A stretch of 64,000 bases of DNA from NCBI RefSeq assembly GCF_938010525.1, contig NZ_CALLVK010000024.1, forward strand, positions 1-64,000, in the 5' to 3' direction. The stretch's first letter is position 1, and each line of letters opens with the position of its first letter. Under the pieces are notes generated by a model that was not told where the DNA came from, made no database searches, and worked only from the letters and a program-made list of their open reading frames with translations. This DNA comes from Abiotrophia sp938010525 (GTDB taxonomy: Bacteria > Bacillota > Bacilli > Lactobacillales > Aerococcaceae). Position numbers and translations under genes: made by a program. This document shows positions 42,846-51,715 of this stretch, piece after piece.

Positions 42846-43427
42846 TCATTTAGATTGATACTTTGGTTTGAGAATCTCACTATAAATAACCGCATCCTTA
42901 AGGGTCTTGCGATTGAGCTTGGTGAGTTTAGAACCAGGCCTTGTTTGGTGGTGATTAGAAGCACCTATACGTTCAAGTTGAATGGCATCTGTATCAGATT
43001 CGGCTAAGGACCAATCTTGGTCACTGACACCCCACCGATCAGCCAAGGACGCTTCCATTTGAGCTTGAGCCTGATCAAACTCAACCTCGTCCAACATAGA
43101 CTGTCCCGCTTCGCCTTTTGCTTGTAAGAGATTATCAGCCTCAATTTCCTCAGCACCTAGAGCTTGGTCTAATTCTTGGTTAAGATAATCAATCTTATCT
43201 TCTAATGAGGCTCTCTCCTGATCAGTGAGATTAGGATCCTGTGCTGCAGCCATGAGCACATTCAATTGAGCTGACAGATTTCTTAGTGAATACTGAGGGT
43301 CTACTTGTGGCATTGGGTTCTGGCGGAATCTTGCTTGCTTGCCCGCCGCATTATCACGAATCATGTCCCGAATTTTAGGGATGAGGAAAGACGCAAGGAA
43401 AATCAGCAAAAAGATATAGCCTCTCAT
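42846..43427 (-). CDS. Membrane-anchored protein of unknown function in the nfeD-floA operon
   Basis: 193 aa that I do not recognise. One N-terminal membrane helix (residues 3-17), then a polar, acidic cytoplasmic part with helical, possibly coiled-coil segments (LTDQERASLEDKIDYLNQELDQAL). The last 40 residues are basic. It sits 34 bp after floA and before the operon terminator. In Bacillus a small unrelated gene (yqfB) occupies the same place. A scaffold or partner of the FloA microdomain is a reasonable guess only. Confidence 0.75.
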   Translation of the reverse strand: MRGYIFLLIFLASFLIPKIRDMIRDNAAGKQARFRQNPMPQVDPQYSLRNLSAQLNVLMAAAQDPNLTDQERASLEDKIDYLNQELDQALGAEEIEADNLLQAKGEAGQSMLDEVEFDQAQAQMEASLADRWGVSDQDWSLAESDTDAIQLERIGASNHHQTRPGSKLTKLNRKTLKDAVIYSEILKPKYQSK

Positions 43428-43461
43428 TGGTTAACTCCCCTTTCATCATGACTTAAGTGTC

Positions 43462-44454
43462 CTATTCAGAAATCACTGTGTCGCCGGCTGGTTTTTCATC
43501 CTTAGCAATGGATTCACGCATGGCAGTATCGGCTTGGATATTTTGTAATTGATAGTAATCATGAATGCCTAGGTTGCCTTTACGGAAAGCTTCGGCAATA
43601 GCTAATGGCACTTCAGATTCTGCTTCAACCACTTTAGCACGCATGCGTTGTACTTCGGCCAACATTTCTTGTTCTTGGGCAACCGCGAAGGCACGACGTT
43701 CTTCAGCCTTAGCTTGAGCAATCTTCTTGTCTGCTACAGCTTGGTCAGCTTGCAATTTAGCCCCGATGTTACGGCCCACATCAACGTCCGCAATATCAAT
43801 GGATAGAATCTCAAAGGCAGTCCCTGAGTCTAAACCTTTACGTAAAACAGTTTGGGAAATAGAGTCTGGGTTCTCTAGGACAATGGAGTGCTTAGCGGCA
43901 CTACCTACGGTCGTAACAATCCCTTCACCAACACGGGCAATGATGGTTTCTTCACCAGCACCCCCGACTAAACGTTCGATATTGGCACGTACGGTCACTT
44001 TAGCTTTGGCCTTAACTTCAATCCCGTCCATAGCGACACCCGCAATAATTGGGGTTTCAATTACCTTAGGGTTAACCGATACTTGAACGGCTTCAAAAAC
44101 GTTACGCCCTGCCAAATCAATAGCAGCTGCTTGTTCGAATTCCAAGTCAATATTGGCACGTTGAGCCGCAATTAAGGCATCAATGACCATGTTGACATTC
44201 CCACCTGCTAAATAGTGGGCTTCAAGTTCATTTGTATTAATGACTAAGCCTGCTTTGGTTGCCTTAATCATTGGGTTAATAATCATTTTTGGCACAACCC
44301 GCCGCAAACGCATCCCGATTAAATTCCCAATCCCCACTTTAACACCAGAGAAGTAGGCGGTAATCCATAAACCTACTGGTACAAAGCGGAAGAAGAGGCT
44401 AATCAGTACTAATAAGACGATAATTAATAAACCTAATGGAATCCATCCATTCAT
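43462..44454 (-). CDS. floA: Flotillin-like protein FloA
   Basis: Membrane microdomain scaffold of 330 aa. An N-terminal hairpin membrane segment (LGLLIIVLLVLISLFFRFVP is its core) is followed by an SPFH domain (GIGNLIGMRLRRVVPKMI, NELEAHYLAGGNVNMVI, LAGRNVFEAVQVSVNPKVI) and a coiled-coil C-terminal part rich in Ala/Glu (AKAEERRAFAVAQEQEM). Its ATG overlaps the nfeD stop (TAATG). The pairing with NfeD is standard. Confidence 0.95.
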   Translation of the reverse strand: MNGWIPLGLLIIVLLVLISLFFRFVPVGLWITAYFSGVKVGIGNLIGMRLRRVVPKMIINPMIKATKAGLVINTNELEAHYLAGGNVNMVIDALIAAQRANIDLEFEQAAAIDLAGRNVFEAVQVSVNPKVIETPIIAGVAMDGIEVKAKAKVTVRANIERLVGGAGEETIIARVGEGIVTTVGSAAKHSIVLENPDSISQTVLRKGLDSGTAFEILSIDIADVDVGRNIGAKLQADQAVADKKIAQAKAEERRAFAVAQEQEMLAEVQRMRAKVVEAESEVPLAIAEAFRKGNLGIHDYYQLQNIQADTAMRESIAKDEKPAGDTVISE

Positions 44455-45068
44455 TATGCTTCTCCTCCTTTTCTAACAACAAGTGTCCCTTGGCTAACAG
44501 CCTGCACCGCAACCGTCGCCCCTTGACTAATAAAGTTGTGGGCACTCCGCGCTTCATAGACCTGGCCATCTACTTCGACTTTACCAACCGGCTTCAAATC
44601 TGAAATAGCATGTCCTGGGTGGCCAATGAGCGGGTGATCAGCACTAGCTGCCTGGTCTCCTTGTCTTCCTCGAGCATGAGAGTTAATCTGCGCATCTAGA
44701 ATTAAGGCTTCATTGACCTTAATAGAAAGGCCAAACTTCAATAGGACGAAGAAGACTGTCACACTGACAAGTCCAATCCCGAAGAGTAAGAGCCAGGTCT
44801 CTTGCCAATTCTGTGTATGGTATTGGAGTACCAAGCCCATGACAACTGAGCCAATAAGGCCTGCAAAACCTGTTTGTGGTAAGTAGAACTCTAAGATGAC
44901 CATGACTACCCCAACTGAGAAAATGATAAAGGGTAAGAGTCCATCAGACTGCCAAGCTTCAAAATACCAAGCAAAGGAAGCTAATGCTAAAAGTGCTGTC
45001 GGCAACTTCTGCTTGAAGAAGAGCGTGGCCGTCGTAAAAGCAACCCCCAACAAGATAAGTAGATACAC
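44454..45068 (-). CDS. NfeD family membrane protein (short form)
   Basis: 204 aa; partner of FloA in lipid-raft-like assemblies. Four to five membrane helices (about residues 1-120), then an OB-fold NfeD domain (GHPGHAISDLKPVGKVEVDG, VYEARSAHNFISQGATVAVQ). The ClpP-like serine protease domain of long NfeD proteins is absent. Start is GTG at 45068 with GAGGAGG upstream. First gene of the operon. Confidence 0.9.
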   Translation of the reverse strand: MYLLILLGVAFTTATLFFKQKLPTALLALASFAWYFEAWQSDGLLPFIIFSVGVVMVILEFYLPQTGFAGLIGSVVMGLVLQYHTQNWQETWLLLFGIGLVSVTVFFVLLKFGLSIKVNEALILDAQINSHARGRQGDQAASADHPLIGHPGHAISDLKPVGKVEVDGQVYEARSAHNFISQGATVAVQAVSQGTLVVRKGGEA

Positions 45069-45099
45069 GAGTTATTCCTCCTCTCAAGTTTCTAAGTCT

Positions 45100-45128
45100 A
45101 TTATAGCACTTTCACTAAAGTCTGAAAA
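45100..45128 (-). promoter_or_regulatory. Promoter of the nfeD-floA operon
   Basis: On the - strand: -35 TTTTCA (45128-45123), 17-bp spacer ending in TGC, -10 TATAAT (45105-45100). Confidence 0.72.
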
Positions 45129-45142
45129 CTATTTATACAAAC

Positions 45143-46756
45143 TTACCAATTCGATTCTTCAGAAGATGAGAGCTCTTCAATTGGTCTAGCATCTTTGGCC
45201 TCGCTAGGAAGCTCAAATTTCATATCTGAGACCTTATTATGGCGACTAAAGGAAATTTTAGCATGCTGGATGTGGGGGCTCCCTTCTATTTGGGTCTCTA
45301 CCTTCAAATCAAGTGATTGGAGATAATGTTCCTTTTTAGAAACCTCTACAGTCAAACTAAACTTGCCTTGCCTTTCATTTGAGTCTGTCTCCGTCAAATC
45401 CATTAGCAAGTCTCTTGACAAATCACCAAGGAGGCCAAGGTCATGGCCTTGCAATTTCAACAAGTAACTTGTTTCCGATTCTTCAACGGTCATTTTTTCA
45501 GTTAGCTTTTTGTCTGCTAAGACTGTCATCAGGCGCTGGTATTCTGGTTTGATATCCTCTGTTTTAGCTGTCGATATCGTGTACCATTGGGTATTGAGAC
45601 GCCCATAAAAGGTTTTGTCATTCAAGCTCTTTATGATTTCAACGAACCGGCCATCAGGATAGCCCTGATCTAGAATACCAAAGTAATGAAGACCGACGAT
45701 TTGCCCAACCTTATTATAGGCCATATCACCTTCTAAGGCTGTGACATTGGTCTTGTCATCTGATAGGACTATTTTCTCGAAAGACATGAAGACTGAAGAA
45801 AGTAGCCGCTCTCGCCATACTTCTTCCATGATTTGGCTAGCCTTAGGAGAGGACTCACGACTTTGGCTGGAGTCAGCTGTTTCACTTGTTTCATCACTTG
45901 ATTCAGTCCTATCAGAACTGCTTTTCTCTTCCAAGACAGCGTCTTGCGTCCATGGAGCCAAGGTCAGATCTTTCTCAGGGACTTGATTAATATCTTCTAC
46001 CGATAGCTCTGCAGACCGCTGTTCTTGATCGTCTTGATAGTAATAGCTTAAGCCCTTAAGATTAAAATCCTTCTGGTCGATGACGAGCTCAAGACTACTC
46101 TTTTCTTGACCGACTTTATCTCGCCCAATACTAAAGAGGAAAAGGTGGGTTAAGGACTGGTCCTTGTCACTGATGTAGACATGATAACTCGAATCTTTAA
46201 GTTCAACCTTAGCGTATGGGGCGTCAAGTAAAATAATGGACGTAAGAATATCCTGGTAATTGACATAGGCAAAGGGAGAACTTATCTGCCTATAGCTAGC
46301 CTGATTAGCCTCTGATTTCGTATACAAAAGATAGTCATCTTGAGCTTTCTTAGTCAAAAAATACTCAAATTTAAGTATGCCAGCCAAATTGAATTCTTCA
46401 TGATTAAAGGAAAGAATCGGCTCACTCTTCTGGTCATCACTGACTTCAAATTTATTCCAAGCTATATACGCATCTTCACTTGGCACAGAAAACTCCTTAG
46501 TTTTTCGAGAGGTCTTTGCGGTGAGTTTAACACTTAAAACCTTTTGTCGCGCTTGCTCTAGCTTATCCTGTAATTCAGGGAAGGTCATACGCTCAGTCTC
46601 TTCAGATATCAGTGAACTTCCCTCACTTGCTTTAGAACTTTCCTCAGAGGTAGCATCTAAAATTGGTGGGCGTGCAGCGACACTTTGGCCCATATAGTTG
46701 ACAAGAAAACTTAATCCTAAACAGCCAACTAACAATTGCTTAGTCAAGTGTTTCAT
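45143..46756 (-). CDS. Secreted protein with two related domains, function unknown
   Basis: 537 aa. N-terminal signal sequence; LVGC at residues 9-12 could be a lipobox, but hydrophobic residues continue to VAA (26-28), so release by signal peptidase I is also possible. After a Ser-rich linker come two similar beta-rich domains: one beginning MTFPELQDKLEQARQKVLSV, the other ASQIMEEVWRERLLSSVFMS, separated by a Ser/Glu-rich spacer (about 283-312). The layout resembles DUF6612/LolA-like lipid-binding folds, but I cannot confirm it. Monocistronic with its own promoter. Confidence 0.75.
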   Translation of the reverse strand: MKHLTKQLLVGCLGLSFLVNYMGQSVAARPPILDATSEESSKASEGSSLISEETERMTFPELQDKLEQARQKVLSVKLTAKTSRKTKEFSVPSEDAYIAWNKFEVSDDQKSEPILSFNHEEFNLAGILKFEYFLTKKAQDDYLLYTKSEANQASYRQISSPFAYVNYQDILTSIILLDAPYAKVELKDSSYHVYISDKDQSLTHLFLFSIGRDKVGQEKSSLELVIDQKDFNLKGLSYYYQDDQEQRSAELSVEDINQVPEKDLTLAPWTQDAVLEEKSSSDRTESSDETSETADSSQSRESSPKASQIMEEVWRERLLSSVFMSFEKIVLSDDKTNVTALEGDMAYNKVGQIVGLHYFGILDQGYPDGRFVEIIKSLNDKTFYGRLNTQWYTISTAKTEDIKPEYQRLMTVLADKKLTEKMTVEESETSYLLKLQGHDLGLLGDLSRDLLMDLTETDSNERQGKFSLTVEVSKKEHYLQSLDLKVETQIEGSPHIQHAKISFSRHNKVSDMKFELPSEAKDARPIEELSSSEESNW

Positions 46757-46812
46757 CTTATTAACCTCCTTACCCTCTAGTACCTAAATCAAAGGATAAA
46801 TTTGATAGTTCA

Positions 46813-46842
46813 ATTATAACATAAAGCCTCTAAAGTCACCAA
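46813..46842 (-). promoter_or_regulatory. Promoter of the secreted two-domain protein gene
   Basis: On the - strand: -35 TTGGTG (46842-46837), 18-bp spacer ending in TGT, -10 TATAAT (46818-46813). Confidence 0.65.
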
Positions 46843-46851
46843 ATAATCCTA

Positions 46852-46884
46852 TTAAAATAGCGAGAGCAGCCATGCTCTCGCTAT
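46852..46884 (-). terminator. Terminator of the AI-2E-family permease gene
   Basis: 11-bp perfect stem (46857-46867 with 46874-46884) with a 6-nt loop, then TTTTAA on the - strand; 6 bp beyond the stop. Confidence 0.82.
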
Positions 46885-46889
46885 CTGAC

Positions 46890-48029
46890 TTATTCAAGAA
46901 TAGTCAAGGTCTGACGTTTCTCACGCATGAGGACATCTCGACCCAATAATTTGTAGAGGGTCGCTGCTAAAGGAATCCCCAGAATCATGCCTGAAATACC
47001 CATTAAGCCACCACCGACTGTGAAGGCCACTAAGACCCAGAGACCTGGTAACCCAATAGAACCTCCCACCACACGTGGATAGATTAGGTTCCCTTCCAGT
47101 TGCATGATAATGATGACCATGACCAGATAAAAGAGCGCCTGGCTTGGTGAAACAGCCAATAGCATGAGAGTCCCTACTGCTGCAGAGATATAGCCACCAA
47201 TAATAGGAATTAAGGCCATAACCCCAGCAATCACTCCTAACATACCCGCATATGGCAGATTGAAGATGCTGGCAGCAACAGTGACTAGGCTGCCCAGAAT
47301 GATGCCTTCCAAGGTCATCCCCACGAAGAAATTGGTGAAGGATTCATTCATTAGGCGAATAATATCTAAGAGAGTCTGAGCGTGGCTAGGTTTCAAGTAG
47401 GCCATAATGAGCCGCTTACCTTGTAGTAAAAGACGTTCCTTAGACCCCAAAATATAGAGGGCAACCATCAAGGACAGGATGGAGTTAATAGTATTAGATG
47501 CCACCCCAGTAATTGTAGTAAAGGTAATGTTTAAGAAGTTAGAAGACAAGCTGTTAAGAACTGTCATGGATTGTTGAATCAGGCTGCCCCAGTTGATATT
47601 AAGCTGTGACATGAGGGTCTGCAACTGAGGGAAATAAGCATCATACTCTTCAATCGCCTTCTGTAGCCAAGTGCTGACACTTGGAATGACCTCAATAAAA
47701 CGACTAATAGCGGTCGATAACTGTGGTAAGACTAGGACCAGAATCATAATAACCGCCAAGACAAAAGTCAAGAGGGATAAGAGCATAGATACTGGTCGCT
47801 TCAGTTCTTTAATCAACGGCATTTTTACCTGTAACTTAGTTAAAAGCCTTTCGTAGCGAACCATAAGTAGATTCAAGATGTAGGCAAAAATAGCCCCGTT
47901 AATAATTGGTCCCAAAGTCTTATAGATGGATCCGACTAAGCCCATAATGGAATTCCAGTTCCATAAAACCAAGACAATGAGGGTGATTAAACCAATGTAT
48001 TTCATAATATATTTATCGTAGCGTGCCAT
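46890..48029 (-). CDS. AI-2E family transporter (PerM/YtvI type)
   Basis: Polytopic membrane protein of 379 aa from ATG 48029 (MARYDKYIMKY), which has TAGGAGGAG upstream; the frame extends 19 codons without a signal. About seven to eight helices, with the family core LPYAGMLGVIAGVMALIPIIGG and the C-terminal GLPGLWVLVAFTVGGGLMGISGMILGIPLAA region. Members include AI-2 exporters, Na+/H+ antiporters and uncharacterised permeases; the substrate is not predictable. Confidence 0.9.
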   Translation of the reverse strand: MARYDKYIMKYIGLITLIVLVLWNWNSIMGLVGSIYKTLGPIINGAIFAYILNLLMVRYERLLTKLQVKMPLIKELKRPVSMLLSLLTFVLAVIMILVLVLPQLSTAISRFIEVIPSVSTWLQKAIEEYDAYFPQLQTLMSQLNINWGSLIQQSMTVLNSLSSNFLNITFTTITGVASNTINSILSLMVALYILGSKERLLLQGKRLIMAYLKPSHAQTLLDIIRLMNESFTNFFVGMTLEGIILGSLVTVAASIFNLPYAGMLGVIAGVMALIPIIGGYISAAVGTLMLLAVSPSQALFYLVMVIIIMQLEGNLIYPRVVGGSIGLPGLWVLVAFTVGGGLMGISGMILGIPLAATLYKLLGRDVLMREKRQTLTILE

Positions 48030-48166
48030 AGCGCTCCTCCTAGCAATCCTAATCAAGCAATAAGTCATTGGGATTGTCAAAATCACGAGAGATTAACTCT
48101 TTATGTTTAATTTTACCTTACGCTAGGCTAGAAAGAAAGTCAAGTAAATAAGAAGGCCTTGCACAT

Positions 48167-48199
48167 TAAAAAAGATGACTAAGTTAACTTAGTCATCTT
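48167..48199. terminator. Terminator of clpB
   Basis: 28-bp perfect palindrome (48172-48185 with 48186-48199) followed on the - strand by six T; 9 bp beyond the clpB stop. Confidence 0.9.
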
Positions 48200-48207
48200 A
48201 CTCGCCC

Positions 48208-50811
48208 TTATTCTTGATTAGGTTTTGATTCAAAGACCAGGTGGTCATCTTCTAAGTGCACCATCACATGCGAGTTAGCTTGTATGTCCCCGGCAATGAT
48301 AGCCTTAGCTAATGGCGTTTCTAATTCACGCGTCATATAGCGCATGAGTGGACGTGCCCCGTAGACTGGGTCATAGCCATTATGAGCTAACCAAGTGGCT
48401 GCTTGATCATCTAGCTCTAGGCTAATATCTTGGTAAGCCAAACGTTCTTGCAGACTCTTCAAGAGTTTGAAGACAATCTTATTCATGTGGCTTTGTGCCA
48501 ATGGTGTAAAGAGTACGGTGTCGTCAATCCGGTTGAGGAACTCTGGCTTGAAGTGTTGACGCAAGAGTTGACGGACTTGAGCTGCTGTCTCTGGATTGAT
48601 GCTACCATCGTCCTCAACTCCTTCTAACAAGAGGCTTGAGCCAATATTAGAGGTCATAATCAGCACTGTATTCTTGAAGTCAACAGTCCGTCCTTTAGAG
48701 TCGGTCAAGCGACCGTCGTCAAGAACTTGGAGTAGGATATTGAAGACGTCTGGGTGGGCCTTTTCAATTTCATCTAATAAGACGATGGTATATGGCGTCC
48801 GTCGCACAGCCTCTGTTAATTGGCCCCCTTCTTCATAACCTACATAGCCTGGAGGAGCCCCTACCAGACGAGAGACATTGTGTTTCTCCATATACTCGGA
48901 CATATCAATCCGGACCAGATGGCTTTCTGAGTCAAAGAGCGTTTCTGCTAAGGCTTTGGCTAACTCTGTCTTCCCTACCCCAGTAGGTCCTAAGAAGAGG
49001 AAGGAACCGATTGGACGGTTAGGGTTTTGTAAGCCTGCACGAGAACGTAAAACTGCTTCCGCTACCTTATCAACTGCCTCGTCCTGGCCAATGACGCGTT
49101 CATGTAGGGTGTCGCTAAGCTTAAGTAACTTCTCACGTTCACCTTCCACCAGTCGATTAACCGGAATTCCTGTCAATCGCCCTACAACCTGCGCGATTTC
49201 TTCGTCAGTCACTGATTCTTGGGTCAGACGTTCATGACGTGGCACAGTTTCTTTGGCTTCAAGTTCTGCTAGCTCCTTCTCTAATTGTGGAATCTTACCA
49301 TGGCGCAGGACGGCTGCCTGTTCCAAATCGTAGCTAGCTTCCGCTTCTTCGAGTTGGTGGCGAGCCGCTTCTAACTCAAGGCGCTTGTCACGCATTTTGT
49401 TTGAAGCTTCTTTTTCGATTTCCCAGCGCATTTTGAGCATGTTGGCTTGTTCGCGTAGATCAGCCAATTCTTCTTGTAAGTTCTCTAAGCGTTTCTTACT
49501 TGCTTCGTCGTGCTCTTTCTTAAGTGCCGCTTCTTCGATTTCAAGTTGCATGAGACGACGATTGACTTGGTCCATTTCTGTCGGCATAGAGTTAATTTCC
49601 ACCCGAATGGTTGCGCATGCTTCGTCGACTAAGTCAATGGCCTTATCAGGTAAGAAGCGGTCGGTAATGTAGCGGTTGGACAGGATAGCTGCTGCCACCA
49701 AGGCGTTGTCATGAATGTTAACTCCGTGGTGGATTTCGAAGCGTTCCTTGAGTCCCCGTAAGATAGAAATAGTATCTTCCACTGTTGGCTCTTGAACTAG
49801 TACCCGTTGGAAACGACGTTCCAAGGCCTTATCCTTTTCGATGTTCTCGCGGTATTCGTCTAAGGTAGTGGCACCAATACAGTGCAACTCCCCACGAGCC
49901 AACATCGGTTTGAGCAAGTTACCGGCGTCCATAGCGCCATCTGTCTTACCAGCTCCCACAATCAGGTGAATCTCATCAATGAAGAGCAAGATTCTGCCTT
50001 CTGACTGTTTCACTTCCTTAAGAACGGCCTTGAGACGTTCTTCAAATTCACCGCGGTACTTGGCTCCGGCAATCAAGGCCCCCATATCAAGGCTGTAGAT
50101 TTCCTTGTCTTTGAGGTTCTCAGGTACATCGCGTCTTACAATACGATGGGCTAACCCTTCCACAATGGCAGTCTTACCAACACCTGGTTCCCCGATTAAG
50201 ACTGGGTTGTTCTTGGTCTTACGTGATAGGATTCGGATGACATCCCGAATTTCTTCGTCACGTCCGATGACTGGATCTAGTTTATTCTCTCTTACGGCTT
50301 GGACAAGGTTTGTGGCATACTTGGCCAAAGCTTCATAGGTTTCTTCTTGGTTTTGTGAAGTCACGCGTGATCCTCCTCTCAATTGATCGATACGTTCTTT
50401 TAATTTAGACTCACTGATATCATGTTGATTCAAGAATTGAGTCAAGGGATTGCCCTTTTGTTTGTAGAGTGCCAATAGAACAACTTCAGTAGATAAATAT
50501 TCATCCTGATTGTCCTTAGCAATCTGATTAGCTACTGCAAAAAGTTGGTTAAGTCGTTGACTAATGGCTTGGCCATACTGGACATTGCTTCCTGATACGA
50601 CACTGATTGCGTCAATCTCCTTGTTGACTAGTTGGCGAAATTCTTCCATAGGAACGCCAATTTCTTCATAGAGACGTGCCGCAAATTCATTAGGTTGAAT
50701 CAGAACATGCCAGAGATGAGGAATATCAATTTCCTGATGTTGCCGGGTAATGGCAATCTGTTGCGCTTGACCCAAAGCTTCTTGCATGGTTGTTGTCATT
50801 TTTTCAATCAT
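48208..50811 (-). CDS. clpB: ATP-dependent disaggregase ClpB
   Basis: Hsp100 chaperone that extracts proteins from aggregates together with DnaK. 867 aa: N-domain, first AAA+ domain (IGEPGVGKTAIVEGLA, LFIDEIHLIVGAG), the ClpB-specific coiled-coil middle domain (about residues 410-530), second AAA+ domain (LGPTGVGKTELAKALAE, LVRIDMSEYMEKHNVSRL) and D2-small (FLNRIDDTVLF, YDPVYGARPL). It lacks a ClpP-binding loop as expected. GGAAGGTG precedes the ATG. Promoter overlaps a CtsR box. Confidence 0.98.
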   Translation of the reverse strand: MIEKMTTTMQEALGQAQQIAITRQHQEIDIPHLWHVLIQPNEFAARLYEEIGVPMEEFRQLVNKEIDAISVVSGSNVQYGQAISQRLNQLFAVANQIAKDNQDEYLSTEVVLLALYKQKGNPLTQFLNQHDISESKLKERIDQLRGGSRVTSQNQEETYEALAKYATNLVQAVRENKLDPVIGRDEEIRDVIRILSRKTKNNPVLIGEPGVGKTAIVEGLAHRIVRRDVPENLKDKEIYSLDMGALIAGAKYRGEFEERLKAVLKEVKQSEGRILLFIDEIHLIVGAGKTDGAMDAGNLLKPMLARGELHCIGATTLDEYRENIEKDKALERRFQRVLVQEPTVEDTISILRGLKERFEIHHGVNIHDNALVAAAILSNRYITDRFLPDKAIDLVDEACATIRVEINSMPTEMDQVNRRLMQLEIEEAALKKEHDEASKKRLENLQEELADLREQANMLKMRWEIEKEASNKMRDKRLELEAARHQLEEAEASYDLEQAAVLRHGKIPQLEKELAELEAKETVPRHERLTQESVTDEEIAQVVGRLTGIPVNRLVEGEREKLLKLSDTLHERVIGQDEAVDKVAEAVLRSRAGLQNPNRPIGSFLFLGPTGVGKTELAKALAETLFDSESHLVRIDMSEYMEKHNVSRLVGAPPGYVGYEEGGQLTEAVRRTPYTIVLLDEIEKAHPDVFNILLQVLDDGRLTDSKGRTVDFKNTVLIMTSNIGSSLLLEGVEDDGSINPETAAQVRQLLRQHFKPEFLNRIDDTVLFTPLAQSHMNKIVFKLLKSLQERLAYQDISLELDDQAATWLAHNGYDPVYGARPLMRYMTRELETPLAKAIIAGDIQANSHVMVHLEDDHLVFESKPNQE

Positions 50812-50837
50812 CTTAGCACCTTCCTTTATAGTTGTTT

Positions 50838-50854
50838 GGTCAAAAATAGTCAGT
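50838..50854. promoter_or_regulatory. Second CtsR-like box in the clpB leader
   Basis: GGTCAAA, AAT, AGTCAGT: heptad direct repeat with two mismatches from the CtsR consensus, 27 bp before the clpB ATG. Confidence 0.5.
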
Positions 50855-50874
50855 GTTTTTAGTGTTTAATAATA

Positions 50875-50888
50875 GCCCAATCTTGGGC
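50875..50888 (-). other. Short stem-loop in the clpB leader
   Basis: GCCCAA and TTGGGC separated by 2 nt, at or just after the predicted transcript start. It may protect the 5' end; no T-run follows. Confidence 0.4.
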
Positions 50889-50896
50889 ACATTCTT

Positions 50897-50925
50897 AGTA
50901 TAGACCAAAAGTCAAAAAAGGTCAA
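50897..50925 (-). promoter_or_regulatory. clpB promoter
   Basis: On the - strand: -35 TTGACC (50925-50920), 17-bp spacer, -10 TATACT (50902-50897). Confidence 0.8.
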
Positions 50926-50926
50926 G
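50910..50926 (+). promoter_or_regulatory. CtsR operator over the clpB promoter
   Basis: AGTCAAA, AAA, GGTCAAG: the CtsR heptad repeat, covering the -35 and part of the spacer. CtsR itself is not in the window. Confidence 0.75.
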
Positions 50927-50950
50927 AGTTTTCTCTGACCTTTTTTGACT
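50910..50950 (-). terminator. Terminator of the sufT-rhodanese operon, overlapping the clpB control region
   Basis: 15-bp perfect arms (50910-50924 with 50936-50950), an 11-nt centre with further pairing, and T-runs on both strands; 11 bp after the rhodanese stop. The right arm is also a mirror CtsR half-site set. Confidence 0.75.
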
Positions 50951-50961
50951 TTAAACTTTTC

Positions 50962-51246
50962 TTAACCTTTTAAGCCAGGTGTATAGTTGTAAATATTGCT
51001 GAAGCCCGCTGCTTCGAGACTTTGTGCCACACGGCGTGACTTAACACCTCGGTTACAGTAAACCGCAATTGGCAACGTCTTATCTCTATCAGCTAAATCC
51101 GTCAAGATAGTTTCCTCAGGATGATGAAGTGCTCCCTCCATATGACCTTCTTCATAATCCGCTTGAGACCGGACATCAATGACTAGTCCCTCCGGATTTT
51201 GTGCTTTGAAATCCTCAACGGCTTGTAAATCTGCTAACTCACGCAT
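50962..51246 (-). CDS. Rhodanese-like domain protein
   Basis: 94-aa single rhodanese domain: VIDVRSQADYEEGHMEGALHH (the usual N-terminal motif) and the active-site loop VYCNRGVKSRRVA with the catalytic Cys. Such small proteins transfer sulfane sulfur or sense redox state. It lies 10 bp after the SufT-like gene, so a role in sulfur or Fe-S metabolism is plausible. AGGAGG precedes the ATG. Confidence 0.9.
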   Translation of the reverse strand: MRELADLQAVEDFKAQNPEGLVIDVRSQADYEEGHMEGALHHPEETILTDLADRDKTLPIAVYCNRGVKSRRVAQSLEAAGFSNIYNYTPGLKG

Positions 51247-51256
51247 AATATCCCTC

Positions 51257-51580
51257 CTATAATTTAACGCCTAAGGCGATACGGGCATAGCGACTCATGC
51301 GACTTGGGTCCCAAGCTGGATACCAAACCAACTCAACCTTAACTTCTTTAATTTGGTCAATCTTAAGCAAAGCCTGTTTGACATCATTGATGATAACGTC
51401 TGCTAAAGGGCAACCAATTGTGGTCAAGGTCATCTGAACTTCACAGACCCCTTCTTCGCTTAAATCGACTTCATAAACCAAGCCAAGATTGACGATATCA
51501 ATTCCCAGTTCTGGGTCAATCACTTCTTCCAAAGCGGTTTGAATCTGGGTCTGTAGTTTTTCTGTTAGTTCTTGACTCAT
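51257..51580 (-). CDS. SufT-like metal-sulfur cluster assembly factor (MIP18/DUF59 family)
   Basis: 107 aa from ATG 51580 (MSQELTEKLQ); a GTG two codons earlier is too close to the AAAGGGG binding site. Family motifs: EEVIDPELGIDIVNLGLVYEV and TLTTIGCPLADVIINDVKQ with the conserved Cys. It helps mature Fe-S proteins in Firmicutes with the SUF system. Cotranscribed with the rhodanese gene. Confidence 0.9.
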   Translation of the reverse strand: MSQELTEKLQTQIQTALEEVIDPELGIDIVNLGLVYEVDLSEEGVCEVQMTLTTIGCPLADVIINDVKQALLKIDQIKEVKVELVWYPAWDPSRMSRYARIALGVKL

Positions 51581-51615
51581 GGTCACAAGCCCCTTTCCTT
51601 GGCAATTACTCCTTC

Positions 51616-51643
51616 ATTGTAAGCTATTTAATAGAAAAATCAA
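51616..51643 (-). promoter_or_regulatory. Promoter of the sufT-rhodanese operon
   Basis: On the - strand: -35 TTGATT (51643-51638), 16-bp spacer, -10 TACAAT (51621-51616). Confidence 0.7.
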
Positions 51644-51665
51644 GTATCTTGCCTGTCATTAAGAG

Positions 51666-51694
51666 TTGAAAGCCAAGGCAGAAATGGCTATACT
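51666..51694 (+). promoter_or_regulatory. Promoter of the Cof-type phosphatase gene
   Basis: -35 TTGAAA (51666-51671), 17-bp spacer, -10 TATACT (51689-51694); the ribosome binding site follows directly, so the leader is very short. Confidence 0.75.
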
Positions 51695-51715
51695 AAGATG
51701 ATAAGGAGGATTTCC

